The position numbers and the translations under genes are program-made. From Symbiotaphrina buchneri (Eukaryota; Ascomycota; Symbiotaphrinales; Symbiotaphrinaceae): DNA of 64,000 nt. Below are positions 45,468-56,853 of the stretch, piece by piece (positions within the stretch are counted from its first letter, which is position 1; each line of letters begins with the position of its first letter). The notes under the pieces are model-generated. The model searched no databases. It worked only from the letters and a program-made list of their open reading frames with translations, and had not been told where the DNA came from. Where the stretch lies: contig BCIG01000012.1 in assembly GCA_001599915.1 (NCBI GenBank), positions 434,001 through 498,000 on the forward strand. Reading direction: 5' to 3'.

Positions 45468-47725
45468 ATGGCGAGCTCCCACATCCGCAATGCATCCGAG
45501 ACAAGCAACATGTCCGCGGAAGGGGATTCGTTGTTCGGAAGTGGTATCTCTGTAGGTTATCCAGTCCTCATTCACGGCAATGTTGGATCTTATTTTTTTT
45601 GCCACAGACACGTCAGATAGAAGCATTCGGCAGAAAAGTCACTACGACCGCTGGCCATCTCATCAGTCCGCTAGGCGGCGAAGGGAGCAGTACACATTAT
45701 CAAAATGCGATGACAGAGATCCATAAGGAGCTACGGCGACCGAATCTGCAGAGGCAGGTCCTTGCATTCTCGCAAGCACCGCGGGAACTCGGTCGGTCAA
45801 AGCTTTCGACATCCGAAATACAATCCCGAGCTCTATCCTACGTACCAGACGAACTCCTTCATAACATTCCTGAGAACGACACCGTGTATTCCTTATTCCA
45901 AGGATTTAAGGCGAGTCTGCCTGAACATGACAGAGATCATAGAAAGTCGCACCGCCGGCATCCTAAGGGTCAAAAATTGCTGGACGACCATGATTCAGAG
46001 GAAGGCGGCACGCCTTCATTGGTGAAATTCCAGAGGAGACGGGAACGCCTGGCCAATAAGCTAGATATGATGGGCATTAGGAAAAACATGTGTAGCTCGG
46101 AGATTCGAGAGATTGATAACAAGATTGCGAATCTGAACAAAATGAGAAAGATCGTATTGGATAGACTCGCGGACCTTGAGCAGGAGGAGGCTATGCTTGA
46201 GAGAGATAGTGAGTTGCAAGGAAAGTATAAGAGACCTTTTACTAACCTCTGGTAGTACTCGATATCGACAATAAGATGGAAGATTTACAGGACGAGTTGG
46301 ACGATGCCGCAATGCTTTCCCAGTCCTCGGAGGCGTTGAAGGATGAAGAAGGAACTAAGACACCGACCGCGGACACCCCTACTATGGCTTCATCGTTTAT
46401 GTCTGAGTCTATATACGAGAAGCTCCCCACACCATCCCCAAAAAGCCGCAAACACAAAAATATACGTATGTGAACAAAAGCTCCCCTCCTAGCAGCTCGA
46501 TGTATACGATGTTAACGTCTAACTTAGGGCGTATATCAATGCCTATCTTACATGAGCATATTCAGCCTGGATCGAATCTCAAGGAGCTTCCAGCTCACAC
46601 TGATATGATCACCTCTCTGGATTTCGACCTTCCTTTCGGTACCATGGTCACTTCGGCGCTTGATGATACTGTTAGGGTCTGGGATCTGAACGCTGGTAGA
46701 TGTTTAGGTCTTCTGGAGGGACATCATGGTAAGTTCTTTAAATGTCATCGCTGGGCAAAGACTGATTGTGTAAGCCTCCGTGAGGTGTCTACAAGTGGAG
46801 GATAACCTGGTCGCGACTGGCTCAATGGACGCATCTATTCGCTTATGGGATCTGAGCCGGGCTCAAGTTTCCGTACAGGAACCGGAGGTGAGGAAGGATA
46901 ATGAAGATGGGGAAGATGAGGCTCTCGAGTTCGGCGACCCGGGCGAGAATTCAGCTCCACCTTCTTCAAACTTGTCAGACTGCGGTCTTTTCTCGCTGGA
47001 AGCTCACGTGGCAGAGGTCACAGCCCTTTATTTCAAGGGCGATACGCTTGTGTCCGGGTCGGCCGACAAGACGCTGCGACAGTGGGATCTTCAAACGGGC
47101 CGGTGCGTGCAGACGCTAGACGTCCTATGGGCGGCTGCCCAGGCTTCAGCTACCATGGGCTCGAATGATGGGCAATGGAGACAGACTGGCCGGTTACCAG
47201 ATGCTACTGCCGACTTTGTGGGAGCGTTACAATGTTTCGACGCCGCATTGGCCTGTGGAACGGCAGATGGAATGGTTCGTCTTTGGGATCTTAGAAGCGG
47301 ACAGGTTCATAGGAGCCTTGTCGGCCATACCGGACCTGTGACGTGTCTCCAATTCGACGACGTGCACCTGGTCACTGGCAGCTTAGACAGGAGCATTCGG
47401 GTAAGTAGCCTCAGAGCCAGACATGTGGGAGCTCAGCTGATGTTGATAGATCTGGGATTTGCGCACCGGCTCAATATACGATGCTTATGCGTACGACAAC
47501 CCTGTTACCAGCATGCAATTCGACACTCGAAGAATAGTCGCCGCGGCAGGAGATAACGTGGTCAAAGTCTATGACAAGACTGACGGTCGGCACTGGGACT
47601 GTGGAGCAGGTGCCTTGGAAGACGAAGGAAGCAGGACTGCCGCTATCGTAGAGCAAGTGCGCATCAAGGATGGGTACATGATTGAAGGGCGAAAGGATGG
47701 CATGGTGGGCGTATGGGCCTGCTGA
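45468..47725 (+). CDS. MDV1: Mitochondrial division protein 1 (Mdv1/Caf4 family)
   Basis: Adaptor on the mitochondrial outer membrane that links Fis1 to the dynamin Dnm1 during fission. Exons are 45468..45551, 45608..46208, 46256..46465, 46528..46728, 46775..47400 and 47450..47725 (665 residues). The N-terminal extension has [18 protein letters not shown] and [16 protein letters not shown]; a central coiled coil ([17 protein letters not shown] through [17 protein letters not shown], then [19 protein letters not shown]) should dimerise. Seven WD40 blades follow, e.g. [36 protein letters not shown], and [17 protein letters not shown]. An acidic insert lies between blades two and three. Splice phases all agree. 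Confidence 0.95.
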
Positions 47726-48601
47726 TGGCATTGAATTGAGTCAAACAGGTGTGGGAGTCTTGTAGGATATGGCCATCGCCAGAACATGATTGCATGTATT
47801 TTTAGCCAGCATTGCCGGCGTGAAATGGACACATCTCTGGTCTGAGTCGGTATTTGCCCACATGCAATGCCAAGTGCCTGTTTGACTCTGAATAAATACA
47901 ACAGGTGAGTGATGCGAATTTAACGTGAAAAATATTCGTGTACGCTGCATACAAAGGCCTTTTTACATCGAGGCGCTGTATTGGAGTCGTTGTTGGGGGC
48001 CGTATTTTGAGTCCGGCGGGTGATCTGCAACTAAGGACTTTGCGTCGAGATAAAGTGCTGACAGGCCATGAGATCAGAGTTAATTACCCCTGAAATGGTT
48101 TAGTCACGAACTGTCAACATCCTTCGGAGAGACCGACAAGACTCTTGTGCATATTTTTTTCATTACAATAGTTTTATGCATCTCAAGCAACCACTTTATC
48201 TCAATATGCAAAAGGGTCGACACTTCTTCCTCCGTTTGTGCTCCCTGCTCGAGTCGTCCGGGCCAGGAGCTGTTGGCGGACGAAAAGCGCCGGTAGTTGA
48301 CGGCATTTGAAGGACCACCGACGGACTTAGGACATACGGTACGGAAATTTGGGGAGCTTGCCCCATCCATCCATTGGTCGAGCTTCCCCAATTGCCGCTT
48401 CCAGGACATTCACCGCCGTGGAACATGCATCATACAGGCAAGGCAACTGTGGAGTTGATTACCAATTCTCTTCTCACCAGAAGAATATAAATTGAAGAGA
48501 AGCTGCCCGTCTGTGATCCTCCACCTGGTGGTCATATCTCGTCGCATTCATACGAGCGCCAATCGTTCCCTGATAGCCAATCAGTCCACACCGACCCAAA
48601 G
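47726..48601. other. Intergenic: MDV1 3' flank and reductase promoter
   Basis: This 876-base gap between plus-strand genes has a TATAAA (48485-48490) about 110 bases upstream of the reductase ATG. No gene is supported. Confidence 0.45.
48485..48490 (+). promoter_or_regulatory. TATA box of the aldo/keto reductase gene
   Basis: TATAAA lies 112 bases upstream of the ATG, a fitting distance for a filamentous-fungal core promoter. Confidence 0.45.
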
Positions 48602-49999
48602 ATGTCTTTCCTGTCACCTGCCCCACCTCCAAAGAGCGCCCTTGGACGCTACAGATTGCTCTCTCCCAGCGCCTCTGTTCGCGTGAGCCCGCTATGCCTC
48701 GGTGCTATGAACTTCGGTGATGCCTGGTGAGCTTATCTCCCAAGTTACTCAAGGGCCCTGCAACGATCAAGCTCTAACGTCTCTCGCAGGAAGAGTTTCA
48801 TGGGCGAATGTAACAAGGAGACGACCTTCAAGATCCTCGACTACTTCTACGAACAAGGTGGAAACTTCATCGACACGTGAGTTGCAACCCTTTCCTCCTG
48901 CTTGGACGTCAGGGAGTGGACGTGCGTTCAACTGCTGACGGTTTTGCAAAGTGCCAACAACTACCAGGATGGCGAGTCCGAGATGTGGATTGGCGAGTGG
49001 ATGAAGGAGCGTGGCGTGCGGGATCAAATTGTTCTGGCCACCAAGTACACCACCGACTACATGATGGGCGAGAAGGGCAAGGGCATCCACGCCAACTTCA
49101 CCGGAAACTCCTTCAAGAGCATGCGCAGTTCGATCGATGCGAGCTTGAAGAAGCTGGGAATCGATTATGTGGACATTGTAAGCATCGTCCCTTCTTCCAT
49201 GACCCCTTTTCCAGCTGTGGCTGATGACGTTGCGCAATCGGCAGCTCTACGTCCACTGGTGGGATTTCTCGACCTCCATCCGAGAGGTCATGCAGGGTCT
49301 GAACCAGCTCGTGACCGCGGGCAAGGTGCTGTACCTCGGTGTCAGCGATACACCCGCCTGGGTCGTTAGCAAAGCAAACGAATGTGAGTTGGCCCCCTTT
49401 TCCCGGGTCTCTAGTGCTTGCATTCCCCATGCTGATCAACAAATCCAGACGCCCGCAACCATGGCCTCCACCAATTCGTCGTCTATCAGGGCCGGTGGAA
49501 CGCCGCCCAGCGCGACTTCGAGCGGGACATCATCCCCATGGTGCGTGAAGAGGGCATGGGACTCGCCCCCTGGAGCGCATTGGGCGGAGGCCACTTCCGG
49601 CCGGCCGAGGAGGGCGAGAAGAAAGAGGGGCGGCAGTTCGCCATGGGGGTCGACGACAACTTCCGGACCGTATCGCGGGCGCTCGAGGCCGTGGCCAAGC
49701 GCAAGGGCACGCTCATCACCAGCGTCGCGCTCGCGTACGTCTTGCACAAGGCGCCCTACGTCTTCCCCATCGTCGGCGGCCGCAAGGTCGAGCACCTCAA
49801 GGGCAACATCGAGGCCCTCAGCCTCGAGCTGTCCGACGACGATATCAAGGAGATCGAGGGCGCCGGCAACTTCGACATCGGCTTCCCCATGAACTTCCTC
49901 AGCGGCGGCAACAAGGAGTTCCGCGAAATTCCCCTCCTCAAGGCCGCTAGTAACTTCGAGTACCCTCCGCCACAGGAGCCGATCCGTCCCGGCAAGTAA
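48602..49999 (+). CDS. Aldo/keto reductase, aryl-alcohol dehydrogenase / norsolorinic acid reductase type
   Basis: NADPH-dependent oxidoreductase of the AKR9-like group; the true substrate is unknown. Exons are 48602..48726, 48790..48876, 48952..49177, 49245..49383 and 49449..49999 (375 residues). The catalytic tetrad is visible: Asp70 and Tyr75 (NFIDTANNYQ), Lys102 (VLATKYT) and His150 (LYVHWWD). [13 protein letters not shown] and [14 protein letters not shown] complete the fold and cofactor site. The last exon is strikingly GC-rich in third positions compared with the first four. Sequence resemblance to aflatoxin-pathway NorB does not imply a toxin pathway here: no biosynthetic cluster surrounds it. 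Confidence 0.92.
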
Positions 50000-50911
50000 G
50001 ATGCCGAATTGGTGCGCCTTGGGGGAGTTGAAGCGGGGGAAAACGTGTAGCAATCAAAGTCAGCAAGATTAGCAAGGGACCGCTGAGCATAGTGCTGTAG
50101 CTTGTAAGAAATAGAAACTTCAATCCACAACCCCTCAAGAAAGGTTAGTCATTGCGTGATGGGTCCGTTGGCTGGGCTCTGAGACCTGACCTGAGAAGAT
50201 TCACCACTGTGCTCAAAGACACATGATCGACGAGACATGCTTCGATTCCAATTGATACATACACCAACGGCTACCTAAGTATGATATGGAAACACCGACG
50301 GTGCAGTACATCCAGCATGAAGCTTGCTGACGCCAGTTGCCAACGCACCAAACAAAAAGACATTCACGGCCCAGAAAACTCTGCCTTCTCAGCGTCAGAT
50401 ATTCAACTGACTACCCGCTGTGGGGGCCTAGAAAGGGGCCCACGGCGTAACGGCTCATATCGAGCTACAGAGAGCCAGGGTATCAAGATTGTCGATCGAC
50501 CGACAATGAACCACCTGCTCAGTTCGAAAAGTTCGCTCTCGTCTGCTGGAAGACTATCCCTGAAGCCCCACCAACAAAGAAGCAATGTACATCGCGGGCC
50601 CAATAATATATGACTTTCTCGCACTCTCTATACTATGAAGGGGTATCCTCGCTGCAGTATGCTCGAAGCCAAGATAGTACCGCCAAAAAGCTGCATGTAA
50701 TAAATAACGTAGAGGGTATTTCCCGACCGGATCGGTCGTCGCTCGCCGTCAAGCATGATATGTAGAATATCGACGTAGAATTGATCTTCATCGACGCAAA
50801 ACTCAAGCGGCGCCCAATGAAGAATCAGGATAGAACGCCAGTCGCCAGATAAGATTGTAATGCGGAGTATCGTCGTCAGACATTACGATTAATGTCAATT
50901 ATAGGAGGGCA
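50000..50911. other. Intergenic between convergent genes
   Basis: These 912 bases contain a CTACCTAAG word near 50270 but no convincing gene. They are the 3' flanks of the reductase and SH3-protein genes. Confidence 0.4.
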
Positions 50912-52827
50912 TTAAGTACCACCATAGGCGCCGGGTGAGCCGCTTTCTGTCGAGCTGTCCCCTTCAATGGTCCTCCTCCAGTGTTCTGGCAGACAAACGC
51001 AAACAAGCTGTACATAGTCAGTGAATTGATACGAAGTGGCTAGGGGTATGGGTGGCATACCGGGAAAGCTTTGATCTCTCCTGGACGGGGAGGCGATTCT
51101 TCCTCCAGCCCAGAACCAGAAGAGACTCCACTGTCACGTTGTGACTTCTTTTTCGCTTCCCAATCCTCGACGCGCTGATTAACACGTACTCCCGTCGCCC
51201 AGCCATCGTCCCAGATACCAACCACTTTAAGCATATCTCCTCTTTCTAATTCAAATTCGTCTGCCGCGCGAGGTTGATAAGCCCACAACGTTGCGACCAA
51301 ATCACCCGGATGGATCTCATCTTGGGAATAGTAATCCTTGAAGAAGGCCAGCTGTTCTGACTGTTGGCTTGAGACCCCTTGAGGTGAAGACAGCTCGTTT
51401 CCGCTACCTGACCTAGGGGAGTTTGGATCCTCTGCGCCTGCTAGCATTGAACTGCTAGATAGAGAACCAGTGCGCCTTCCAGCAGGCTGAGGAGCCAACG
51501 CCCCACGACCTAATCGATTGCGAGATTCTGGGCTGGAGTATTCGTCCGAGGAAGAGAGGTTTTGATTCCCATCATGACCTCCTACAACACCACCTCTATA
51601 GGTGGGCGACCCTCCTGCTGGGGCTTCCAAGGCGGACATACGAGCAATGCGGCCACCAGGTAGAACTTCGTAACCCTGCTGAGGCGCGCCAGAAGGCTGG
51701 AAAGCCATGGGAGGATTTGTACCCCTGCGTGGCGGGGATGGCTTATTAAAGACACTGCCACTGCCATGCTGACTTCCCCGTCTTCTCCTCTTAAAGAAAA
51801 TACAGCACAGGAACAGGAGGCCGGCTAGCAGAGCCGCACCAAGAACTGACTCGACGACGGCGCCTGCGATTTGACCGCCTGACAATCCATGATGATGAGA
51901 AGCCGCCGCCGCTGCAGCAGCCGAAGTGGAAGAAGGTGCGGAGGTTGAGGTAGAGGAGAACAATGCTGGCAATGTCGTGGTAGTAGGGAGATCCACATTA
52001 GTGCAGCGGTTTGTGACATTCGAGTTGATGCAGCATGAATCAGTCGCATTAGGGGAGCTTGCTGCACAATATGAGCAAAGTCCCATCAGGTTCGTCGAGA
52101 ACCCGCAGTTGTCAGGTTCATTATCAACTCCATTGATGCAACTCCCGCTTAGGGAGTCTGCGGGAAGCGCACAGTTGGTGAAGTCGGCGCGGATTTGGCT
52201 TATTGCATTAGATCCCGCAGTACCACACGTTTCATTGTTCATCGCAATTTCCTCTTCACTCGTTGCTTGTTCAGCCTAGAACGGATTCGTTAGTCCGTCA
52301 GCTTCCAAAAGACTCTTATGCTATACTCACACAAGACTCTGCGCACAGCGGCCTCGACGCATCGGCGGAAAGAGAACAAGGCTCCTTGGAGTTCTGCACA
52401 ATAGCATTACAAATGACGCTGGTGGTATATCTGGCGTACAAGTTCGTCGTGTTCGTAAGGTTGACACTTGAGCATCCAAGCAGTTGCTGGTACCTGATTA
52501 TTGTCAATTAAACCACACCTTCCAATAGGAGGATGCTAATGACTCACTTTAAAGCCGGGTACGTCGTTGTGACATACTGATTCATCTGGTTATCGAAGTC
52601 TTGTGTATTGGAGACGTATGCCAGGAAAGGGCTGCAGAGGGTTAGCAAACTGCACCACCGTGAAATGTGTAAAGAACGTACAATAAGCCAACCAAAGTCG
52701 AATCTGTTGATACAGACGAAGAATTGAAAGCTGGACATGTTGTTGAACCGGATAACGAAACGCAGGTCTGTGCCATTACAAGTGATGTTGATGCTGCGAG
52801 AAGCAAGACCAATGCGCGGAGATCCAT
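50912..52827 (-). CDS. Single-pass membrane protein with Cys-rich ectodomain and cytosolic SH3 domain
   Basis: Exons are 52827..52682, 52631..52548, 52493..52331, 52275..51061 and 51007..50912 (567 residues). A signal peptide (LVLLLAASTSLVMA, cleavage likely after residue 19) starts an ectodomain with many Cys and N-glycosylation sites (CSSVNLTNTTN, SPNATDSCCINSNVTNRC). A Thr/Ser/Ala-rich stalk leads to a membrane helix at about 266-292, then KRRRR. The Ser/Pro-rich tail holds an SH3 domain from about residue 456 (VATLWAYQPRAADEFELERGD, DDGWATGV); its final strand (IKAFPLVCVCLPEHW) comes only after a roughly 35-residue charged insertion. The layout resembles Fus1-like surface proteins. Function is not known to me; a surface sensor or cell-fusion role is a guess. 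Confidence 0.85.
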
Positions 52828-54368
52828 GTTTGCCCGGTCGCTGAGCGCTTGACCAGCTTATTCCGTACAACAAATTATCACCTTCTATAGAACCTCATGT
52901 TCAAATGGACCTCGTCGCGCACTGAAGCTGTTGATCCCCGCAGTAGTTGGAGCGGTTCTTGCCAGGTGCTTGCACCGGTGGTGACCGATTTGCCGCTCTT
53001 CCGGTCCCTGAATCGCTTTCGAACAGGGAGCCGATGCGAGATTCAAGTTCCCCTGCACCAATAGGACGAGGCCCGCACAGCTCGCAACTGATGATGCGGC
53101 GAATAACCAAAAGGGATTCTCCTCGAGAGAAAGAAAGAACGAGTGTTGTTCCTGACAAAGAGCGGCTCCACCGGGATTGGTGGGAAGTCAAGCAGTAAAA
53201 GACAGTGCGGTAGCTTGAGAAGAGAGTGACGGTGGTGGAGGGACGATCAACAAGAGGGAGAGAAAGCGACTGTCTGAGCGCTCAGCAAACGAAGCTGGCC
53301 GAAAGCAAGATAGCGAAGGCAGGTGGGACCTCGCGGGCTCTCGGATGGGGGAAATGAGCAGCGGGCGCAAAGCCAAACGAAGCCAAGCTGCTCGATTCTT
53401 GCAAGCTTCGTCGTTTGGTGCTGACCCGATGTGACTGGCTCGCAGGACGGCGGCAGTTTTAGGCCCTGGTGGAAACTCAATTGCAGGACCGACTTAAAAA
53501 GGAGCGAGGTAAGGTAAGTACGAAGTCGTGAGCATCAGACAGTCACAACAACAACGACTTGTCGGATGAGATCAATTGGTGATGGATGAAGCTGCAGAAG
53601 TTGGTGACCGACGGAAATATATATATAAAATACACATGCAAGATGCATTTTTTTTCTATTATTGACCCCAGATTTAATCTGCTCGCTGGACGGAGGAATG
53701 TCTGTTTGAATGTTTTGATTGGAAATGCCCCGAGCGGGCCTAGTGTAGCTCGTTCCTGCCAAGCAATGTGATCAGATGTGCTACAGTGAGTGCATGGACC
53801 AAATTACACCGACTCCCGCGGACACGCGATGGGCTTCCCGGTCCCGGTCGCAACCAGCAAAAGCAAAGCAAAGTAAACCTCTTCTAGGGAATCTAGGGCG
53901 CTTTCTCTTCCCTCGCCCTCGCCGCGGCCTCGTACGCCCCGGTCAAGCGTGGTCATGAAGTCACACTTGCTATCTTCTTGCGGTCTCATCCCACGTGTGG
54001 TGGCTTGCCGAAGCACAGCTTTCCTGAATAGGGGATCCTTGTCTTGTCGCTTCAAACTGCGACAGCTTATCGGCCATCTCACCTCCTGTAATTGGTGCTC
54101 TGGGCGTTTCAAACAACCATTGACCTTTCCAACAGTAAAGTACTAGTTGTATGCGTTTGCGAAGGCACCGGTATGTTGTCAAATCGAGATTATCGGACTA
54201 CAAAATGGAGTATCTGCTGTATCTTAATTATTCCGGTCCTGTGCGAATAGGTCTCATTCGCTTGTCGTTAGGCGCGATTCAACCTTGTTAAACCAAGGTC
54301 TGTGGACACGTAGAACGTATTAATACCATTTGATGGCAACCTGACAACAAAATCAGATCAGAGTTGCA
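52828..54368. other. Long intergenic region, no gene seen
   Basis: This 1541-base gap separates the divergent SH3-protein and ALG3 genes and is the largest in the window. It has an AGGTAAGGTAAG word (53507-53518), a CACGTG at about 53992 and a T-rich tract near 53650. No open frame starting with ATG shows protein character. Confidence 0.45.
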
Positions 54369-55806
54369 ATGGACTACAATAACATGCTGAAGCAAATCAA
54401 AGATTTGGCAACAAATCCAGAGCATACAAGATGGCTTGCACCTCTGCTCTTGATTGCTGATGCGGGACTATGTGCTCTGATCATCTGGAAAGTGCCCTGT
54501 AAGAGCCAACGCTTCCCCTGATACTATTATCATACTGATGCCAAAAGATACCGAAATTGATTGGAAAGCCTACATGCAGCAAGTTGAACAGTACATCCAT
54601 GGAGAACGAGACTATCTCAAAATCAAGGGCGACACTGGACCCCTGGTCTACCCGGCAGCTCATGTGTACATCTACACAGCTCTTTACCATGTGACAAATA
54701 AGGGGTCGTATATCTTGCTTGCACAGATCATTTTTGGAGTGTTATATCTTTCCACCCTCGCTCTAGTCATGGCTTGCTATCGTCTGGCGCAGGTCTGTCT
54801 GTCCAGATCTGTTATGAACGTCCTCCCAACTAACATTCGATTAGGCTCCACCATACATCTTTCCACTTCTTATTCTGTCAAAGAGGCTCCATAGTATTTT
54901 CGTACTACGCCTATTCAATGACTGTTTTGCTACTGCTGCCTTGTTCCTCGCCATCTATCTCTATCAAAAGAGGCTATGGACCATGGGCTCCATTATTTAC
55001 TCTATAGGGCTTGGTATCAAAATGAGCCTTTTGCTAGCCCTACCGGCTATCGGAGTCATACTGTATCAGGCCCTCTTTGTCAAACGAGCCTTAGCTCAAG
55101 CAATTCTTATGGCACAGCTTCAGGTACGTCCCGCCTGCCGAAGACGTCTTGGATTGAAGGGGTTTGACTCCTTTTGCAGTTCCTCCTCGGCATTCCATTC
55201 CTGTCCGTAAATCCCATAGGATATCTTTCAAGAGCCTTCGAGTTTACTCGACAATTTCTGTTCAAGTGGACGGTCAACTGGAGGTTCGTTGGCGAAGAAG
55301 TATTTCTTTCAAAGCCATTCTCTTCGTCATTACTCATGGGCCATGCCATCCTGTTGGTTCTCTTCATCTCGAGCCGCTGGATCAAGCCCTCCGGCCGAAC
55401 CCTTCCAGAATTCATAGCCATGGCATTCAACCCACCCCCTGAGGGGAAACAGAGAGTCGTTTCACAGCAGGTAAATCCCAAGTTCGTCTTGACAACCATC
55501 CTAACATCGAATGCTATTGGAATGTTGTGCGCAAGGTCCTTGCATTACCAGTTCTACTCCTGGATCGCATGGGCGACGCCATTCCTCCTATGGCGTAGTG
55601 GACTGAACCCAATCGTTCAGTACTCGCTCTGGGCCGCACAAGAGTGGGCGTGGAACGTATATCCAAGCACCGATACCAGCTCGAAAACGGTCGTTGCAGT
55701 TTTGGCGTTGAAAGTCGCGGGGGTTTGGTGGGGCACAAGACGGGATATCCAAGAGCGAACGGATGCGGAGAGCTCCACAGCAGCGAGGCACTCGCATATT
55801 GAATGA
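54369..55806 (+). CDS. ALG3: Dol-P-Man:Man5GlcNAc2-PP-dolichol alpha-1,3-mannosyltransferase
   Basis: ER membrane enzyme that adds the first dolichol-phosphate-mannose-derived residue to the N-glycan precursor in the lumen. Exons are 54369..54498, 54548..54792, 54845..55123 and 55180..55806 (426 residues). After a first membrane segment ([19 protein letters not shown]) comes the diagnostic [15 protein letters not shown] followed by [25 protein letters not shown]. Several further hydrophobic segments are present, with [42 protein letters not shown] and [13 protein letters not shown]-type blocks typical of GT58. The C-terminus is polar with no obvious retrieval motif. Confidence 0.95.
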
Positions 55807-55868
55807 ACAACCGTCGAGGGCCAGCTCATTGTCATACCGGATGCTTAGGATGGAGCAAGATTGGCAGC

Positions 55869-56346
55869 TCAATTTTCATCATCTGAATCTTCCGCTGGCG
55901 GCATCTTGCCCACGGTCGAGTCTTCATCGTCACTGCTTTCCAGATACGTTGAAGACTTCTTAAACTGTTCGGGCCTACCCGGCGAAGGCGTCTAAGCAAG
56001 TGTACTGGATCACCCTAATGCGGAGCTCGACTCACCAGTATGGCATTTTTCGCCATTCTTTCTCGTCCCTCACCACATTGACTATCTCGCCATCCAGTTT
56101 GTTGTCACGGTCATCAAACGCTTTGGTATCCACAACCACGTAGCCGCGACGTCGGATCCAGATAGTGGAGCGAAAGCGTGATGGCAGCTCGACCAGAGCC
56201 AACTTGCCAGAAGCAAGCTTGACTGAATATAAATTATTCCCGGCGGCTTTCACGACTTGTGCTATCACATGACCTTCTGGCAAAACATCGGGCGGGGTGA
56301 ACGTCTCTTCGGCTGTGGCCAGGACGTTTCGCTTTGGACGGGGCAT
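55869..56346 (-). CDS. EIF1AD-like S1/IF1-fold protein
   Basis: Small nuclear protein related to human EIF1AD, which carries an eIF1A-like OB fold; eIF1AD has been linked to pre-40S maturation. Exons are 56346..56036 and 55974..55869 (138 residues). It starts MPRPKRNVLATAEETFTPPDVLP-type sequence; the OB fold is in HVIAQVVKAAGNNLYSVKLASGKLALVELPSRF and IWIRRRGYVVVDTKAF. The spliced C-terminus (KMPYWPEQFKKSSTYLESSDDED) ends in the acidic tail usual for the family. The gene converges with ALG3; only 62 bases separate the stop codons. Confidence 0.9.
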
Positions 56347-56853
56347 GTTGGCTTCCCGTGGGACAGTAAAGAGTAAGGTCAGGTATGACGAGGATGAGCG
56401 ACATGGAAAAGCTCAGAAAATGGGATCGGCAAAGCTTCCGTCCTCGCGTGGCCTACGAGTACCTCTCACTGTTTTGGAAGCAGCTGGTGGGCGCTAAGAC
56501 TCAAAGCGGGCAAGTGTCGGATCTGAGCTTCTCAAAGTTTCGAGTCTAGGCGCGGCTAAACATCGGATAAACTTTTGGAGCTGGCAATTTATCCGCGCAT
56601 CGTGAACTCGGTCAACCTTCAAGGTGGCATGGCATGTGACGACAGCTGGCCGTGCAGACAGCACTTTGACTGCGCATCCTTTACGTCTCCACTCCCACTG
56701 ATTCTTACCCCTGCGCATGCAAATTGACTCATTCCCGCTGATAAATCTCACTTGTACGAGAAGAAGCGGGGAAAGAGTTGCACAATATATATAAACCTGG
56801 TGGTTCCTCATTACGGCTATTTTTCATCAAGATTTCAAGCACACCCATGTAAA
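56347..56853. promoter_or_regulatory. Divergent region EIF1AD-like / MFS gene
   Basis: 507 bases with a TATATATAA-like run at about 56786-56794, roughly 65 bases before the MFS ATG. No gene is seen. Confidence 0.4.

Noticed and set aside
48602-49999. Secondary-metabolite cluster suggested by the norsolorinic-acid-reductase-like protein
   Set aside because: Neighbours are MDV1 and an SH3 membrane protein; no polyketide synthase, peptide synthetase, P450 or cluster regulator is present.
49436-50053. 205-codon minus-strand open frame antisense to the aldo/keto reductase
   Set aside because: It mirrors the GC-rich last exon of a well-supported gene; high third-position GC removes stops on the other strand. 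The product is low-complexity Glu/Val/Leu-rich.
52947-53198. 83-codon plus-strand frame in the long gap
   Set aside because: Begins with a non-ATG codon and shows no family resemblance.
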